A stretch of 62,385 bases of DNA, taken from NCBI RefSeq assembly GCF_001280065.1, contig NZ_LGEA01000110.1, positions 1-62,385 of the forward strand. The letters run 5' to 3'. Of this stretch, positions 48,264-56,747 are shown piece by piece. Position numbers and translations under genes: made by a program. The notes beneath the pieces are model-generated. The model saw nothing but the letters and a program-made list of their open reading frames with translations. It made no database searches and was not told the origin of the DNA. This stretch comes from Streptomyces sp. NRRL B-1140 (GTDB lineage Bacteria; Actinomycetota; Actinomycetes; Streptomycetales; Streptomycetaceae). The stretch's first letter is position 1; each line of letters opens with the position of its first letter.

Positions 48264-49276
48264 TCGCGCCTCGCGAGGTGGGCCGTGTACCAGTGCGTGG
48301 CCTCGGCGAAACGTGCCTCGAAGCCCAGCCCCGGGGCCTCGCCGGTGCGGGCCCACAGGGCGTCGCTGTCGTACCAGTGGTCCTGCGTGAGCAGGGTGTA
48401 CTGGTGATCGGACAGTTGGGTCGCGGCGCGGGCCAGCCTGGCCCGGTGCTCCGGAACGGACATGTCCCTGCGGGGAAGAGGAAGGCCGAGCCGGCGATGA
48501 AGGGTGAGCAGCACCTGCTCCATGGACACCGGCCGGGGATGGGCCGCGTGGTACACCCGTGCCCGGTCCGTGGCCTTCGGAGCGGTCACCAGACTCGCCA
48601 CGCAGCGCGCCAGGTCCCGGACCGCGATCATGGAACTGTGTGACGTCGCACCGGATGGCCAGGCCGCCACCAGGGTGAGCAGACGGACGATCGTGGGGAT
48701 GAACCACACGTCGCCGACACCATGAACCAGATGCGGGCGCAGCACGGTCCCCCCGGAGTCGAGAACGGCCTGTTCGGCCTTGAGCCGTGAACTGCTCGCG
48801 GGGGACGCCGGGTTCGGGGTCAGGGTGTACTCGTCCGCTCCGCGATGCGGACCGGCGCCGTAGACCGAGGCCGTGCTGACGTAGACGAAGTGCTCGACGC
48901 CGGCCCGGTGGGCCTCCTCCAAGAGGGCAAGGGTGCCGTGGTGGTTGACCGTCTCGCAGAGAGCGGCATCCCGCCCCACGTACGTGGCCGTGTGGACGAC
49001 GGTCACCACTCCCGCGCACAGTCCGCGCAGTGCACCGGGCTGTGCGAGGTCGGCGGGTACATGGCTCACGCGGTGCCGGTGGGACAAGCGGGGCGGCCGA
49101 CGCGACAGGACGCGTATGGCGGGCGCACCCTCCGCAGCCCCCCGTATGAGCAGTTCCTCGACCACCGCACTTCCGACGAAGCCGTTGCCACCCGCCACCA
49201 GCACGGTGCCCGCACCGCGCCGTACCGAGGTCGGCGCGCCGGTGGCCGGTGCCGTTCCGCTCTGCAGCACGCTCAT
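48260..49276 (-). CDS. NAD-dependent epimerase/reductase-like protein of the butyrolactone locus
   Basis: 338 residues. N-terminal Rossmann motif VLVAGGNGFVGSAVVEEL; mid-region VYVSTASVYGAG. The usual YxxxK catalytic Tyr is not seen (SSSRLKAEQ), a trait I recall in related proteins of afsA loci. It probably reduces an intermediate of signal biosynthesis (role by context only). An ARE-like box lies about 70 bp upstream, placing it in the same regulon. Confidence 0.85.
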   Translation of the reverse strand: MSVLQSGTAPATGAPTSVRRGAGTVLVAGGNGFVGSAVVEELLIRGAAEGAPAIRVLSRRPPRLSHRHRVSHVPADLAQPGALRGLCAGVVTVVHTATYVGRDAALCETVNHHGTLALLEEAHRAGVEHFVYVSTASVYGAGPHRGADEYTLTPNPASPASSSRLKAEQAVLDSGGTVLRPHLVHGVGDVWFIPTIVRLLTLVAAWPSGATSHSSMIAVRDLARCVASLVTAPKATDRARVYHAAHPRPVSMEQVLLTLHRRLGLPLPRRDMSVPEHRARLARAATQLSDHQYTLLTQDHWYDSDALWARTGEAPGLGFEARFAEATHWYTAHLARRD

Positions 49277-49342
49277 GCCTCTTCCCCCTGGAGCACTGAC
49301 CTTCGTGCCGACGACGTGACATGTGGGCCCCTGTGCCGACAG

Positions 49343-49369
49343 TAAAATATACCGGGCGGATGGTTCTTT
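49343..49369. promoter_or_regulatory. ARE-like operator before the reductase gene
   Basis: aaaatataccgggcggatgg ttctttt, sharing cggatggtt with the boxes at 45952 and 47524. It lies about 70 bp upstream of the start at 49276. Confidence 0.7.
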
Positions 49370-49448
49370 TCAATGCTGGAAGCATCTCGTCGCACAACCG
49401 GGCGTACTGATGCCTGCGTAACCTGCCCCAGAGGATCTGAGCCCAGCC

Positions 49449-49463
49449 GATTACGCCGTAATC
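49449..49463. promoter_or_regulatory. parS-like palindrome (copy 1)
   Basis: GATTACG C CGTAATC, a perfect 7-1-7 palindrome sharing ATTACGSCGTAAT with three copies at 55-57.5 kb around parAB. This is the outlying member, 6 kb from the others. The remaining part of the 558-bp gap 49277-49834 shows no credible gene. Confidence 0.65.
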
Positions 49464-49834
49464 ACCCCCCGCTCCGTACCCCGTCCGTCGCCGGTGCTCC
49501 GCCGACTGCGATCACGGGTCCGGCTTCTTCGCCGGGCCGGCCGGGACCGGACGGGAGACGGGCGGGATGACTCGGGGGCCATCTCACGGACGAAGAGTGC
49601 GCTGGGTTCGAACCGCCGCTGCCGACGGCCGCACGCGGTCCCCTTCGTAGCTGCGCGGACGCGGGATCCGGGCGGTGGTACCCGAGAAAACCGACCGCGG
49701 CGGCCAACCGGCACGGACTTTCCACCCTTCACGGCACGACCCGGTCGGCTACCTCGGCGGACTCCACCTGCACGGCGCGGCCATCTGACAACGCGGCCTC
49801 ATATGAGGGTCTCCACTCGCGGCACGCCCTGGCA

Positions 49835-50212
49835 CTACACAACCGGCCACGACACCGGCCCGCCCTCCGACCGCTCGGTCTTGTGGCCCTTGCTCCCCGG
49901 CGAGAGCGTGCGCGGGTCCACCGCCTCGGCCGGCGCCCCCATCGCATACAGACCCTCAGGATCGGTGTCGCGGTCGTGCGGCAGCAGCCAGAACACCCGG
50001 CGCCGGAACGTACCCGAGGAGCGCGACGGCTTCGCGCCGGGCCCCAGCAGCGCGTACCCGACCATGCGCCCGTCACGGTGGTACGCCGGCCTGCCGCGCC
50101 GCGTCGGCAGCCGGTCCAGGCTCTGGCGCACGTAGTCGAGATCGCCGATGTCCTCGAGCCAGACGAGGTCGACCTCGTTCTCGATCTCGCACTCCTCGAT
50201 GAGGGCGCTCAT
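49835..50212 (-). CDS. Hypothetical protein of the replication operon
   Basis: 125 residues, not recognised. It has an acidic N-terminus (IEECEIENEVDLVWLEDIGDLDYV), then a basic middle (RPAYHRDGRMVGYALLGPGAK). The start ATG overlaps the stop of the SF3 helicase gene (ATGA), so it is the third gene of the prim-pol operon. A regulatory or accessory replication role is a guess from position only. Confidence 0.7.
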   Translation of the reverse strand: MSALIEECEIENEVDLVWLEDIGDLDYVRQSLDRLPTRRGRPAYHRDGRMVGYALLGPGAKPSRSSGTFRRRVFWLLPHDRDTDPEGLYAMGAPAEAVDPRTLSPGSKGHKTERSEGGPVSWPVV

Positions 50213-51717
50213 GCTGTCTCCTCGTCGGCGACCAGTCCGATGCCCGGGTAGTACTTGCGCTGGTTGGACAGGATCATCTCCTTGGGAGAGGCCAGTCCCA
50301 CCACTTCTCGGACCCGTGCGGCGAAGGCACGCGACGAGACGGCCGGGGACCCCTCATTCTGGCACCAGTCCCTGTAGGCCGCGTAGAGCCTCGCTTGCTC
50401 CGCCCTGAGACCGCCCTCCATCCGGCAGGACTCACCGAGGAATCGCCCGGTGTGGTCCTCGGTCTCCGCGTAGGCGTTGGTGGCGATCCGGACGCGTTCC
50501 GGCCCGGTCAGGTCCCTCTCGCCGCTCAGGTACCGACGGGCGCCCACGATCAGCCAGTTGAGGATGCCGGGGCCCTCCTCGGTGACGAGGATGTCCGCCA
50601 GGTTGTCGATCTTGCGGTCGTCGGGCACCACCCGCTCGAACGGGATCAGCCGCATCCGCCGCCAGAACGCGAACCCGCCGGTCCCGACCTCCGGCCGGTG
50701 GTTGCCCAGCAGCCACAGCTTGTGTGTCGGCTCGAAGCTGAAGAAGTCCTGCCGCATGCGCCGGGCCTTGATCCGGTCGCCGCCCGTCAGCAGCTTCACC
50801 CGTGCCTCGTCGAAACGGTCCCCCGGCTTCACCTCGCTGCACACGATCACGCGCCGGCCGTGCAGTTCGGCCAGATCGGTCGGATGCCCCTCGTAGGGCC
50901 GGGCCATCAAGAACCCCGGCGGCGCGGCGTCGGCGTAGTCGCCCAGCAGCTTCATCAGTACGTCCAGAAGCACCGACTTGCCGTTCTTGCCGGAGCCGAA
51001 CAGGAACGGCATGACCTGCCCGCCGACGTCCCCGGTGATGGAGTAGCCCAGCAGCAGATGCAGGAAGTCGATCATTTCCGCGCCCTCGTGTCCGTCACCG
51101 AAGGTGTCGGCCAGGAACCGGTCCCATCGCGGGGTGGGCATCGGCTGCGGCGCCGCGGTCGTGGAACGGGAGTGGAAGTCCCGGTTCGGATCCGGCGTAC
51201 GGATCGCCCCGCTCCGCAGGTCCACGATGCCGGCCGGCGTGCACAGCGCGTACGGATCGGCGTCCAGCCGGGAGGCGTTGAGCACCATGCCCGGAGCGGA
51301 CCTGGCCTGGGTGAGCATCGCGTTCATGCCGCTGGTACTCAGCGCACGGCTGCGGTGCCGCTGCAGCGCCGCCGCCGTGAACACCCCGCGCGGATCGTTG
51401 CTCGCGAGGGACTCCGCCAGATCACCGGCGGCCCACATCACGGTGTCGTCCTCGTCCACCTGCCAGCGGGTGCTGTCCCAGCGGAACCAGCCGAGGCCAG
51501 GCACGTGCCGGTAGTCGTCGGCGTACAGCTTCACGAACAGCTTGGCATTGCCCCGGTCGCTGAGTGTGTCGGGCAGCAGCCCGTCGGCGGTGGCCTCGCC
51601 GTCCCGCCGGGGGCCCGGCACGCGGGGCTGGTCCTCGGGCTGGTCCTCGGGCTGGGCGAGGATCCGCACGGCGACCGCCTGGGCGTCGAAGAGGGTGCCG
51701 TCGGGTCGGGAGGTCAT
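50209..51717 (-). CDS. Phage/plasmid primase-helicase, D5/P4 (SF3) type
   Basis: 502 residues from ATG 51717. The C-terminal SF3 helicase has Walker A FGSGKNGKSVLLD (about 240), Walker B-like RRVIVCSEV, sensor WLLGNHRP, and an arginine-rich segment FAFWRRMRLIPF. The preceding region is the D5_N domain. Such helicases unwind plasmid or phage origins. The ATG overlaps the prim-pol stop (ATGA), so polymerase-primase and helicase are made together next to an iteron-rich region. Confidence 0.93.
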   Translation of the reverse strand: MTSRPDGTLFDAQAVAVRILAQPEDQPEDQPRVPGPRRDGEATADGLLPDTLSDRGNAKLFVKLYADDYRHVPGLGWFRWDSTRWQVDEDDTVMWAAGDLAESLASNDPRGVFTAAALQRHRSRALSTSGMNAMLTQARSAPGMVLNASRLDADPYALCTPAGIVDLRSGAIRTPDPNRDFHSRSTTAAPQPMPTPRWDRFLADTFGDGHEGAEMIDFLHLLLGYSITGDVGGQVMPFLFGSGKNGKSVLLDVLMKLLGDYADAAPPGFLMARPYEGHPTDLAELHGRRVIVCSEVKPGDRFDEARVKLLTGGDRIKARRMRQDFFSFEPTHKLWLLGNHRPEVGTGGFAFWRRMRLIPFERVVPDDRKIDNLADILVTEEGPGILNWLIVGARRYLSGERDLTGPERVRIATNAYAETEDHTGRFLGESCRMEGGLRAEQARLYAAYRDWCQNEGSPAVSSRAFAARVREVVGLASPKEMILSNQRKYYPGIGLVADEETA

Positions 51718-52826
51718 GTCCGCTCTCCCAGGGCCAGCGGGCGCAGCCGGCCGGCGTCCAGGCCGCCGCGGATGATGGCCGCGTAGCGCCGTTCCTGTCC
51801 GGGACGGGCGTGCTCGGCCGCCTCCGTCAGCACCCGTTCCGCCTCCTCCTGCGCCAGGTGTCCGGCGGCCACGAGACCCCCCGCGGTGTAGGCGGCCCGG
51901 TTCAGCTTCTCGGAGAACGCCGCTCCCTCGGGTACGGCGACGCAACCGGCCACGTCGGCGAGCAGCGCCGCCAGGGCCCTCCCCGCGGCCCCACGGCCGC
52001 CGCCCGCAGCGAGGACGGCCAGCCGGGCCCGGGGCGGCACCGGACGGGACGCGGGCACTCGCGGCCGCGGCAGGTGCCCGGTGCGCTTCAGCTCCCGGGC
52101 GAGCCACACGGGCAGCGGGGCGGGCTCCCGCACGGGCCCGACGGCCTCGTACACCCCCGCCTCGGTCACCGTCCCCGGGGCGACGATGTACCCGCCGCCG
52201 GCCCGTACATCGACCTGCCAGGCCAGCGCCCGGCCGCCGCCCGACCCGGTGGAGCACTGCCAGGTGTGCCCGCGCTGGGCCCGGTACCACACGTGCAGGC
52301 CTCCGGACGGGGTGCGCACCCGCAGGGTCGTCTCGTCGTCGGCGGGGCTGGTGGCGCCCCGGAGGGCAGCCAGCAGGGCGATCGTGTGGAACCCGTTGGC
52401 CAGCCCGGTCAGGTCGACGCCGACGGGGATCCTGATACCGGGCAGCAGACGGTCCCGGTCGGGTAATTGCGTGTCGTGCGCGTCGATGTCGATGATCACC
52501 AGCCCGGCCGGGCCGCAGGCGACTCCCACCCCGAGTCCGGGGTGGTTCCCCCACCACTGCTCGATCCTGGTCACGTCCAGCGTGGCGGCGCGGAATCCAT
52601 GACACCAGCGGCCCGCGGCAGGACAGCCGCACCCGACGTGGGTGTGCCCCTCCTCCCGGCAGGACGCACAGTTGCCCGCCGGGGTCTTGCGGCCGGGTGC
52701 AAGCGGATGAACCGGCCAGCCCCGGCCCGCACACCATCGGGCAACTGCCAGCGGACGACCGACGCTTGACGGACGGACATCCGATCCCCGTGAGTCGCTA
52801 CATAAGAACGGCAGCTCAGAAGCCAT
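51714..52826 (-). CDS. Bifunctional primase-polymerase (prim-pol)
   Basis: 370 residues from ATG 52826 (ggggg six bases upstream). The archaeo-eukaryotic primase-type core shows VIIDIDAHD (metal Asp pair), GGLHVWYR (catalytic His) and VDVRAGGGYIVAPG, the prim-pol family pattern. A Cys/His cluster (NCASCREEGHTHVGCGC, about 50-66) may bind zinc. With the SF3 helicase it probably forms the replicon's initiation machinery. It starts 15 bp from the first of the agcgacc repeats. Confidence 0.92.
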   Translation of the reverse strand: MASELPFLCSDSRGSDVRPSSVGRPLAVARWCAGRGWPVHPLAPGRKTPAGNCASCREEGHTHVGCGCPAAGRWCHGFRAATLDVTRIEQWWGNHPGLGVGVACGPAGLVIIDIDAHDTQLPDRDRLLPGIRIPVGVDLTGLANGFHTIALLAALRGATSPADDETTLRVRTPSGGLHVWYRAQRGHTWQCSTGSGGGRALAWQVDVRAGGGYIVAPGTVTEAGVYEAVGPVREPAPLPVWLARELKRTGHLPRPRVPASRPVPPRARLAVLAAGGGRGAAGRALAALLADVAGCVAVPEGAAFSEKLNRAAYTAGGLVAAGHLAQEEAERVLTEAAEHARPGQERRYAAIIRGGLDAGRLRPLALGERT

Positions 52827-52840
52827 GCGCATCCCCCATT

Positions 52841-53287
52841 AGCGACCCAAGCGACTGAACGACTGAAACAGACTAGCGAAACGTGAGAGGCAAAACGAGA
52901 CACAGAAGGAACTGGACCGGAACGCATCACCAGCGACCCGAGCGACTCAACGAGCAGCCCAGCGACCGAAGATCCTCGCACCGCTTCCCGCACCGCTCGA
53001 CGAAGAAGCAGGTCACAGGCCCTGACAGTGACCGATCAGCGACCGAAGCGACTCAAGGTCTCTATATATGACGCCACGCGCACGCGCACACACGCGCGCA
53101 AATGTCTCCATATACTCCGGCCTTCGGTCGCTTCGGTCGCTGATCGGCGGAAAACCCCTGCTTGACCAGGCCTTTTCCAACAGCGACCGAGAGCGACCGA
53201 AGCGGGTACCAGTCGCTGTCCCCCGCCCCGGCCCAGTCGACAGCGCCGACTGCAGCGCCTCTTGAGCGACCCTGCAGCGACTCTGGG
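52841..53287. other. Iteron-rich region, candidate replication origin
   Basis: Many copies of an agcgaccSaagcgact-type motif: 52841-52856, 52932-52948, 52961-52970, 53038-53054, 53182-53203 and 53265-53281. An inverted copy lies at 53123-53146. The copies at 53034 and 53127 share gatcagcgaccgaagcgac in opposite orientation and flank AT-rich tatatat and alternating cgcgcaca tracts. It lies directly upstream of the prim-pol/helicase operon. The rest of 52833-53514 shows no credible gene. Origin function is inferred from layout. Confidence 0.7.
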
Positions 53288-53455
53288 CCGACCCACCGAG
53301 ACGCCTCCGTCAGGTCTTCCGTGGTCCTGCAGGAGGGCCGTGAGTCCTGAGCTGGCCGCGTACGCGGTCGGAGGTGCGGTGGGCCTCGCGGGCAAGGCCC
53401 TGGTCGAAGCCGAACCAGGAAGCTGCCGGCGGAACGAAACGTTTCTTACATGGAG

Positions 53456-53516
53456 GACGTCCCACAGGCCGCACCTCATGTACGTGACGTACATGAGGTG
53501 CGGCCTGTGGGACGTC
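53456..53516. repeat. 61-bp near-perfect cruciform (30-1-30)
   Basis: Arms 53456-53485 and 53487-53516 are perfectly complementary around one base. The centre reads ctcatgtacgt g acgtacatgag; that 11-mer also occurs alone at 54350 and 54451. It overlaps the last codon of the winged-helix gene, so it may be its terminator, an origin element or a protein-binding site. Confidence 0.8.
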
Positions 53517-53829
53517 AGGTCGCCCGGCGAAGGGGGACGACGACGTTCTCGCCCAGGCGCTTGGGGTCCAGCCGGTAATACCTGATGTGCCCGAGCCTCT
53601 CGGTCTCCTCGAGCCAGCCGGCTTCGATGACCTGCTTCCGGGTGCGGGAGAAGACGGGCGCGGCCATACCGACGAGCTTGGCCAGGTTGGCGGCAGTCTC
53701 GAGAACAGCGCCGGCCCGGTCGGTCGGATGCAGGGCGTACAGCATGACGACGAGACGCTGGTTGGCGGTCATGCCGGCCGTCTTCTCCAGCAGCTCGAGG
53801 TTCTTCTGCTTGTCTTCGCTGCTGATCAC
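53515..53829 (-). CDS. Small winged-helix protein
   Basis: 104 residues from GTG 53829, overlapping the stop of the upstream gene (GTGA, with gggagg upstream). The region TANQRLVVMLYALHPTDRAGAVLETAANLAKLVGMAAPVFSRTRKQVIEAGWLEETERLGHIRYYRL is a winged helix-turn-helix. It forms a two-gene unit with the RepL-like protein, and both have similar wHTH layouts. A regulator of plasmid replication or copy number is plausible. Confidence 0.8.
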   Translation of the reverse strand: MISSEDKQKNLELLEKTAGMTANQRLVVMLYALHPTDRAGAVLETAANLAKLVGMAAPVFSRTRKQVIEAGWLEETERLGHIRYYRLDPKRLGENVVVPLRRAT

Positions 53830-54278
53830 TGGGCCTCCCACCGTGCAGGCACGTTCTCGTTGAATCCGGGGATGTCTGGCGGGTTGCACGTCTTCACCGC
53901 TTCACGTTGCTCGAGCCCTGTGCCGTGGAAGGCGATGTACGGGCTGATCCGGTAGAAGTTGTAGTTGCCGATGCGTCCGCGGACGATCAGGATGCGGTGC
54001 TTGGCCAACTTCCTGTTGATTTTCCCGACGGCGTCGGCCGACATGCCCACCCGCTTGGCGATGTCGGCTCCGGTGGCTCTCAAAGGTTCCATGCCCTCGG
54101 GCGAGACTCCGATCCACCACAGGACCAGGAACTTCTGACTGGGCGTGAAGGCCTTGGATTCGGTGATCGCCTCGACGCGCGCCTTGTCGACCTGGGTGTG
54201 CCTGCCGGAGAAGGCGTACGGCGCATAGGGCACCGCCTCGCCCGTCTCGGCATCAACCAGCCTGCGTACTGCTCCCAA
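53826..54278 (-). CDS. Winged-helix/RepL-like replication or control protein
   Basis: 150 residues. The part SKAFTPSQKFLVLWWIG, GADIAKRVGMSADAVGKINRKLAKHRILIVRGRIGNYNFYRISPYIAFHG is a winged helix; the ending ISPYIAFHG recalls RepL-type initiators (NP-x-I-F-x-G). It is divergently placed from a 1.2-kb hairpin-rich region. The 11-mer acgtacatgag lies 72 bp upstream and may be its own operator. Confidence 0.75.
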   Translation of the reverse strand: MGAVRRLVDAETGEAVPYAPYAFSGRHTQVDKARVEAITESKAFTPSQKFLVLWWIGVSPEGMEPLRATGADIAKRVGMSADAVGKINRKLAKHRILIVRGRIGNYNFYRISPYIAFHGTGLEQREAVKTCNPPDIPGFNENVPARWEAQ

Positions 54279-54474
54279 CGGGCCCTCCGTGAACGGGGGT
54301 TGTCTGACGGTTCATGAGAGGCGGCTTGGAGGCCGACCAGATGAACTTAACGTACATGAGCAGGAAGTCAATCAACCCTGCCCACCGACCGTGTCGCCTG
54401 CTGAAACGCTCAGGATTCATGTCTGCCGGATCCGACCGCACCACTGCCGACTCATGTACGTCACGTCAATCTGC

Positions 54475-54537
54475 CGCTGTTGCAGGATCTGGGTACCACG
54501 ATCCTGCAACAGCGGTGCCAGTCCTCAGGATCGTGGT
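54475..54537. repeat. Mutually exclusive hairpins, set 1
   Basis: cgctgttgcaggatc (54475-54489) pairs with gatcctgcaacagcg (54500-54514), 15-bp arms and a 10-nt loop. The segment accacgatcctg (54495-54506) can instead pair with caggatcgtggt (54526-54537). Both folds use the same central strand, so only one can form at a time. Confidence 0.8.
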
Positions 54538-54559
54538 GTGCGGTTCCCAGAACCGAGTG

Positions 54560-54643
54560 CCAAGACCGTAGGAACTGTTCACCCAGATCCTCTGATCGCC
54601 CTCCGCTGTCGTAGGAACTGGCAGGCAGTTCCTACGGTCTTGG
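54560..54643. repeat. Mutually exclusive hairpins, set 2
   Basis: ccaagaccgtaggaactg (54560-54577) pairs over 18 bp with cagttcctacggtcttgg (54626-54643). A second copy, cgtaggaactg (54610-54620), can pair with the same right arm (54626-54636) across a 5-nt loop. This is a switch-like arrangement similar to set 1. Confidence 0.8.
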
Positions 54644-54968
54644 TCGTTCGAGGTGTTTATGCAGGTCAGAGGCTGATTGGGAAGCGCGCTCTCTTACCTC
54701 GACAGGAGCCGCGCCGTTCACCCGACCGCCCACGCAATCCCTGCACTCGTGCACGGCCGGACGGCGTGCTCAGCTCGTCTCGTCACCACCATCGAATGCC
54801 ACTCGCGGGGAACGAACGGACCTCACCCCACGGCCGAGCCCCGTCCCGGCCCGCGGTCACAACCAGGACTACCCACACTGAAGGTGCTCGTCCCACGGAA
54901 CCCCTGCCCACCCGTACCCGTCACTTCCCGGCGCGTACGGGCCTGTGCCACGACGAAACGGATTCGCG

Positions 54969-55043
54969 CCGGGATGTGGCGGGGCAGCGGGGTCCAGGGG
55001 CCGGCGAAGGCCCCTGGTACCACGCCGCCCCGCCACATCCCGG
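54969..55043. repeat. 75-nt near-perfect hairpin
   Basis: Outer 17-bp arms ccgggatgtggcggggc (54969-54985) and gccccgccacatcccgg (55027-55043); inner 9-bp arms ccaggggcc (54994-55002) and ggcccctgg (55009-55017) around ggcgaa. The joining segments are mostly complementary as well. Confidence 0.8.
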
Positions 55044-55330
55044 AACTCTTCGTCGGCCCGCAGTCTCATGACGGCCTGTGGCGACTGCGGCCTGGGCCGT
55101 GACCCGCACCCGCCCTCCTGCAGGTACCAGCAGGAGACTTCTGCGCAAGCCGCGCCCCGACAGGAGAGCCAGCGCGTGGCCGTTCCTATAGCAGACGTAT
55201 GCCTTAATCGGGCGCACTCGTAGCCGAGATCCCCCATATAAGTGACGGTGGACGTGGGGTACCAGGCTGTTCGTGCCGACGGCGAGGGCCATGTTCACGT
55301 CGGTGCACTCAGAGCTCCCCGAGCTGTGAC

Positions 55331-55345
55331 GATTACGCCGTAATA
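55331..55345. promoter_or_regulatory. parS-like palindrome (copy 2)
   Basis: GATTACG C CGTAATA, matching the ATTACGSCGTAAT core, 122 bp upstream of parA. Likely ParB-binding site. Confidence 0.75.
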
Positions 55346-55376
55346 GATGGCGCACGTGCTCGCAGCCACTGGGGGT

Positions 55377-55391
55377 TATTACGCCGTAATA
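55377..55391. promoter_or_regulatory. parS-like palindrome (copy 3)
   Basis: TATTACG C CGTAATA, a perfect 7-1-7 palindrome 75 bp upstream of parA. Close spacing to copy 2 (46 bp centre to centre) suggests a small centromere and possible autoregulation of parAB. Confidence 0.8.
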
Positions 55392-55466
55392 GCTCGCGGA
55401 CAGACGTGAGCGCTCCCTGACACCCCAACAGGTAACAAACTAACGCGTCAATGACGACAAAGGATC

Positions 55467-56747
55467 ATGGACGTTAGTATGGTGTCCTCCATGAGTTCGC
55501 CTGCCACTTCCAGCGACCGCGAGAAGGTCGTATCCAAGCTGCCGGGATGGCTCCGGCAGAACCTCAAAATCAGAGCCGCCCAGCACGGCATCGAGATCCA
55601 GGCGGCCGTTGAACAGGGCATCGCAGACTGGTGCACCCTGGCCTCCTCCCCCGCCCAGGTCGACACCGCAGGCGCGAGCTCCTTCTCCACCTTCCTCCCT
55701 CACGGACAGTGGGAAGAGTTCACGCGCACCGCATCCGACCGCCGCGTCTCCCTCGCCCAAGGCCTCGCCCAGGCCGTCCAGCTGTGGCTCGACACCAACC
55801 CGGCCCCTGACGTCGAGCGGCCCTCCATCACCCGGCGCATCATCGTCTGCAACCAGAAGGGCGGCGTCGGCAAGACCGCCATCACGGCCGGCCTCGGCGA
55901 AGCCCTCGCCGAAGACCCCAACGCGCTCCACGCCGTACGCGTCGCCAAGGCCCTCACGAAAGCCCTACGCGCCAGCGAGGTACACGACGAGCAGGAGACA
56001 GATCCCCTCGACGTGGAAAACCTGCCCGGGCTCGGGCAGCGCGTGCTGCTGGTCGACTTCGACCCCCAATGCCACCTCACCAATCAACTGGGCGCCTCTC
56101 CCCTGCCGATGAACGGCGACAGCCTCACCAACCACATGGCAGGCGACGCGAAGGGCGATCTCCGGGATCTCATCGTCTCCATCGATGACGACGCCTTCGG
56201 AGGACGCCTCCACCTCCTGCCCGCCTGCAACGACGCCTTCCTCCTCGATGTGCGCCTGTCCGCGGTACGGGCCCGAGAAGCCGCCCTGGAACGAGCCCTC
56301 GCCCCCCTCGAAGACGACTACGACGTCATCGTCGTCGACTGCCCACCCAGCCTCGGCCTCAGCATGGACGCCGCCGCCTACTACGGGCGCCGCCGCGACA
56401 GCGAGGCACCCGGACAATCCGGCGCGCTGATCGTCGTCCAGGCCGAGGACAGCTCCGCCGACGCCTACGACCTGCTGACCACACAGATCGACGACCTGCG
56501 CGCCGACCTCCAAGTCGACATCGACTACCTCGGCATCGTCGTCAACCTCTACGACTCCCGCCGCGGCTACATCGCCACCTCCTCACTCCAAGGCTGGGTC
56601 GACATAAAGGACCCGCGAGTCGTCGGCCTCATCGGCGACCTCAAGGAACAGAAGGAAGCAGTACGAGTGAAGAAGCCGCTCCTGTCATACGCGCCCAAAT
56701 CGCAGCAGGCGATCGGCATGCGAGCCCTGGCGCGGGAGGTGTCGTGA
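55467..56747 (+). CDS. parA: ParA-family partition ATPase with N-terminal ribbon-helix-helix-like extension
   Basis: 426 residues. The C-terminal ATPase (about 125-426) has deviant Walker A NQKGGVGKTA, VLLVDFDPQ and VIVVDCPPSLG. About 110 residues before it (KLPGWLRQNLKIRAAQHGIEIQAAVEQGI, then HGQWEEFTRTASDRRVSLAQGL) look like two ribbon-helix-helix-like segments, giving its own DNA-binding part. ATG 55467 or 55491 could be the start. parB follows with a GTGA overlap. It segregates the replicon to daughter cells. Confidence 0.93.
   Translation: MDVSMVSSMSSPATSSDREKVVSKLPGWLRQNLKIRAAQHGIEIQAAVEQGIADWCTLASSPAQVDTAGASSFSTFLPHGQWEEFTRTASDRRVSLAQGLAQAVQLWLDTNPAPDVERPSITRRIIVCNQKGGVGKTAITAGLGEALAEDPNALHAVRVAKALTKALRASEVHDEQETDPLDVENLPGLGQRVLLVDFDPQCHLTNQLGASPLPMNGDSLTNHMAGDAKGDLRDLIVSIDDDAFGGRLHLLPACNDAFLLDVRLSAVRAREAALERALAPLEDDYDVIVVDCPPSLGLSMDAAAYYGRRRDSEAPGQSGALIVVQAEDSSADAYDLLTTQIDDLRADLQVDIDYLGIVVNLYDSRRGYIATSSLQGWVDIKDPRVVGLIGDLKEQKEAVRVKKPLLSYAPKSQQAIGMRALAREVS

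Larger units (their letters stand above)
54279..55466. other. 1.2-kb intergenic region packed with nested inverted repeats
   Basis: No credible gene. It contains two 11-mer motifs (54350-54360, 54451-54461) and two sets of mutually exclusive hairpins at 54475-54537 and 54560-54643. It also contains a 75-nt near-perfect hairpin at 54969-55043 and two parS-like palindromes at 55331 and 55377. The region lies between the RepL-like gene and parA. It could be a centromere/origin complex, an antisense or attenuation RNA locus, or both. Confidence 0.7.

Noticed and set aside
49605..49640. tRNA 3' end or att site (gggttcgaacc)
   Set aside because: The flanking bases do not form a T stem and no other tRNA arms are found.
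49494..50135. Plus-strand gene overlapping the replication-operon hypothetical protein
   Set aside because: It is opposite the ATGA-coupled minus-strand gene, Arg/Pro-rich, with no ribosome site or motif.
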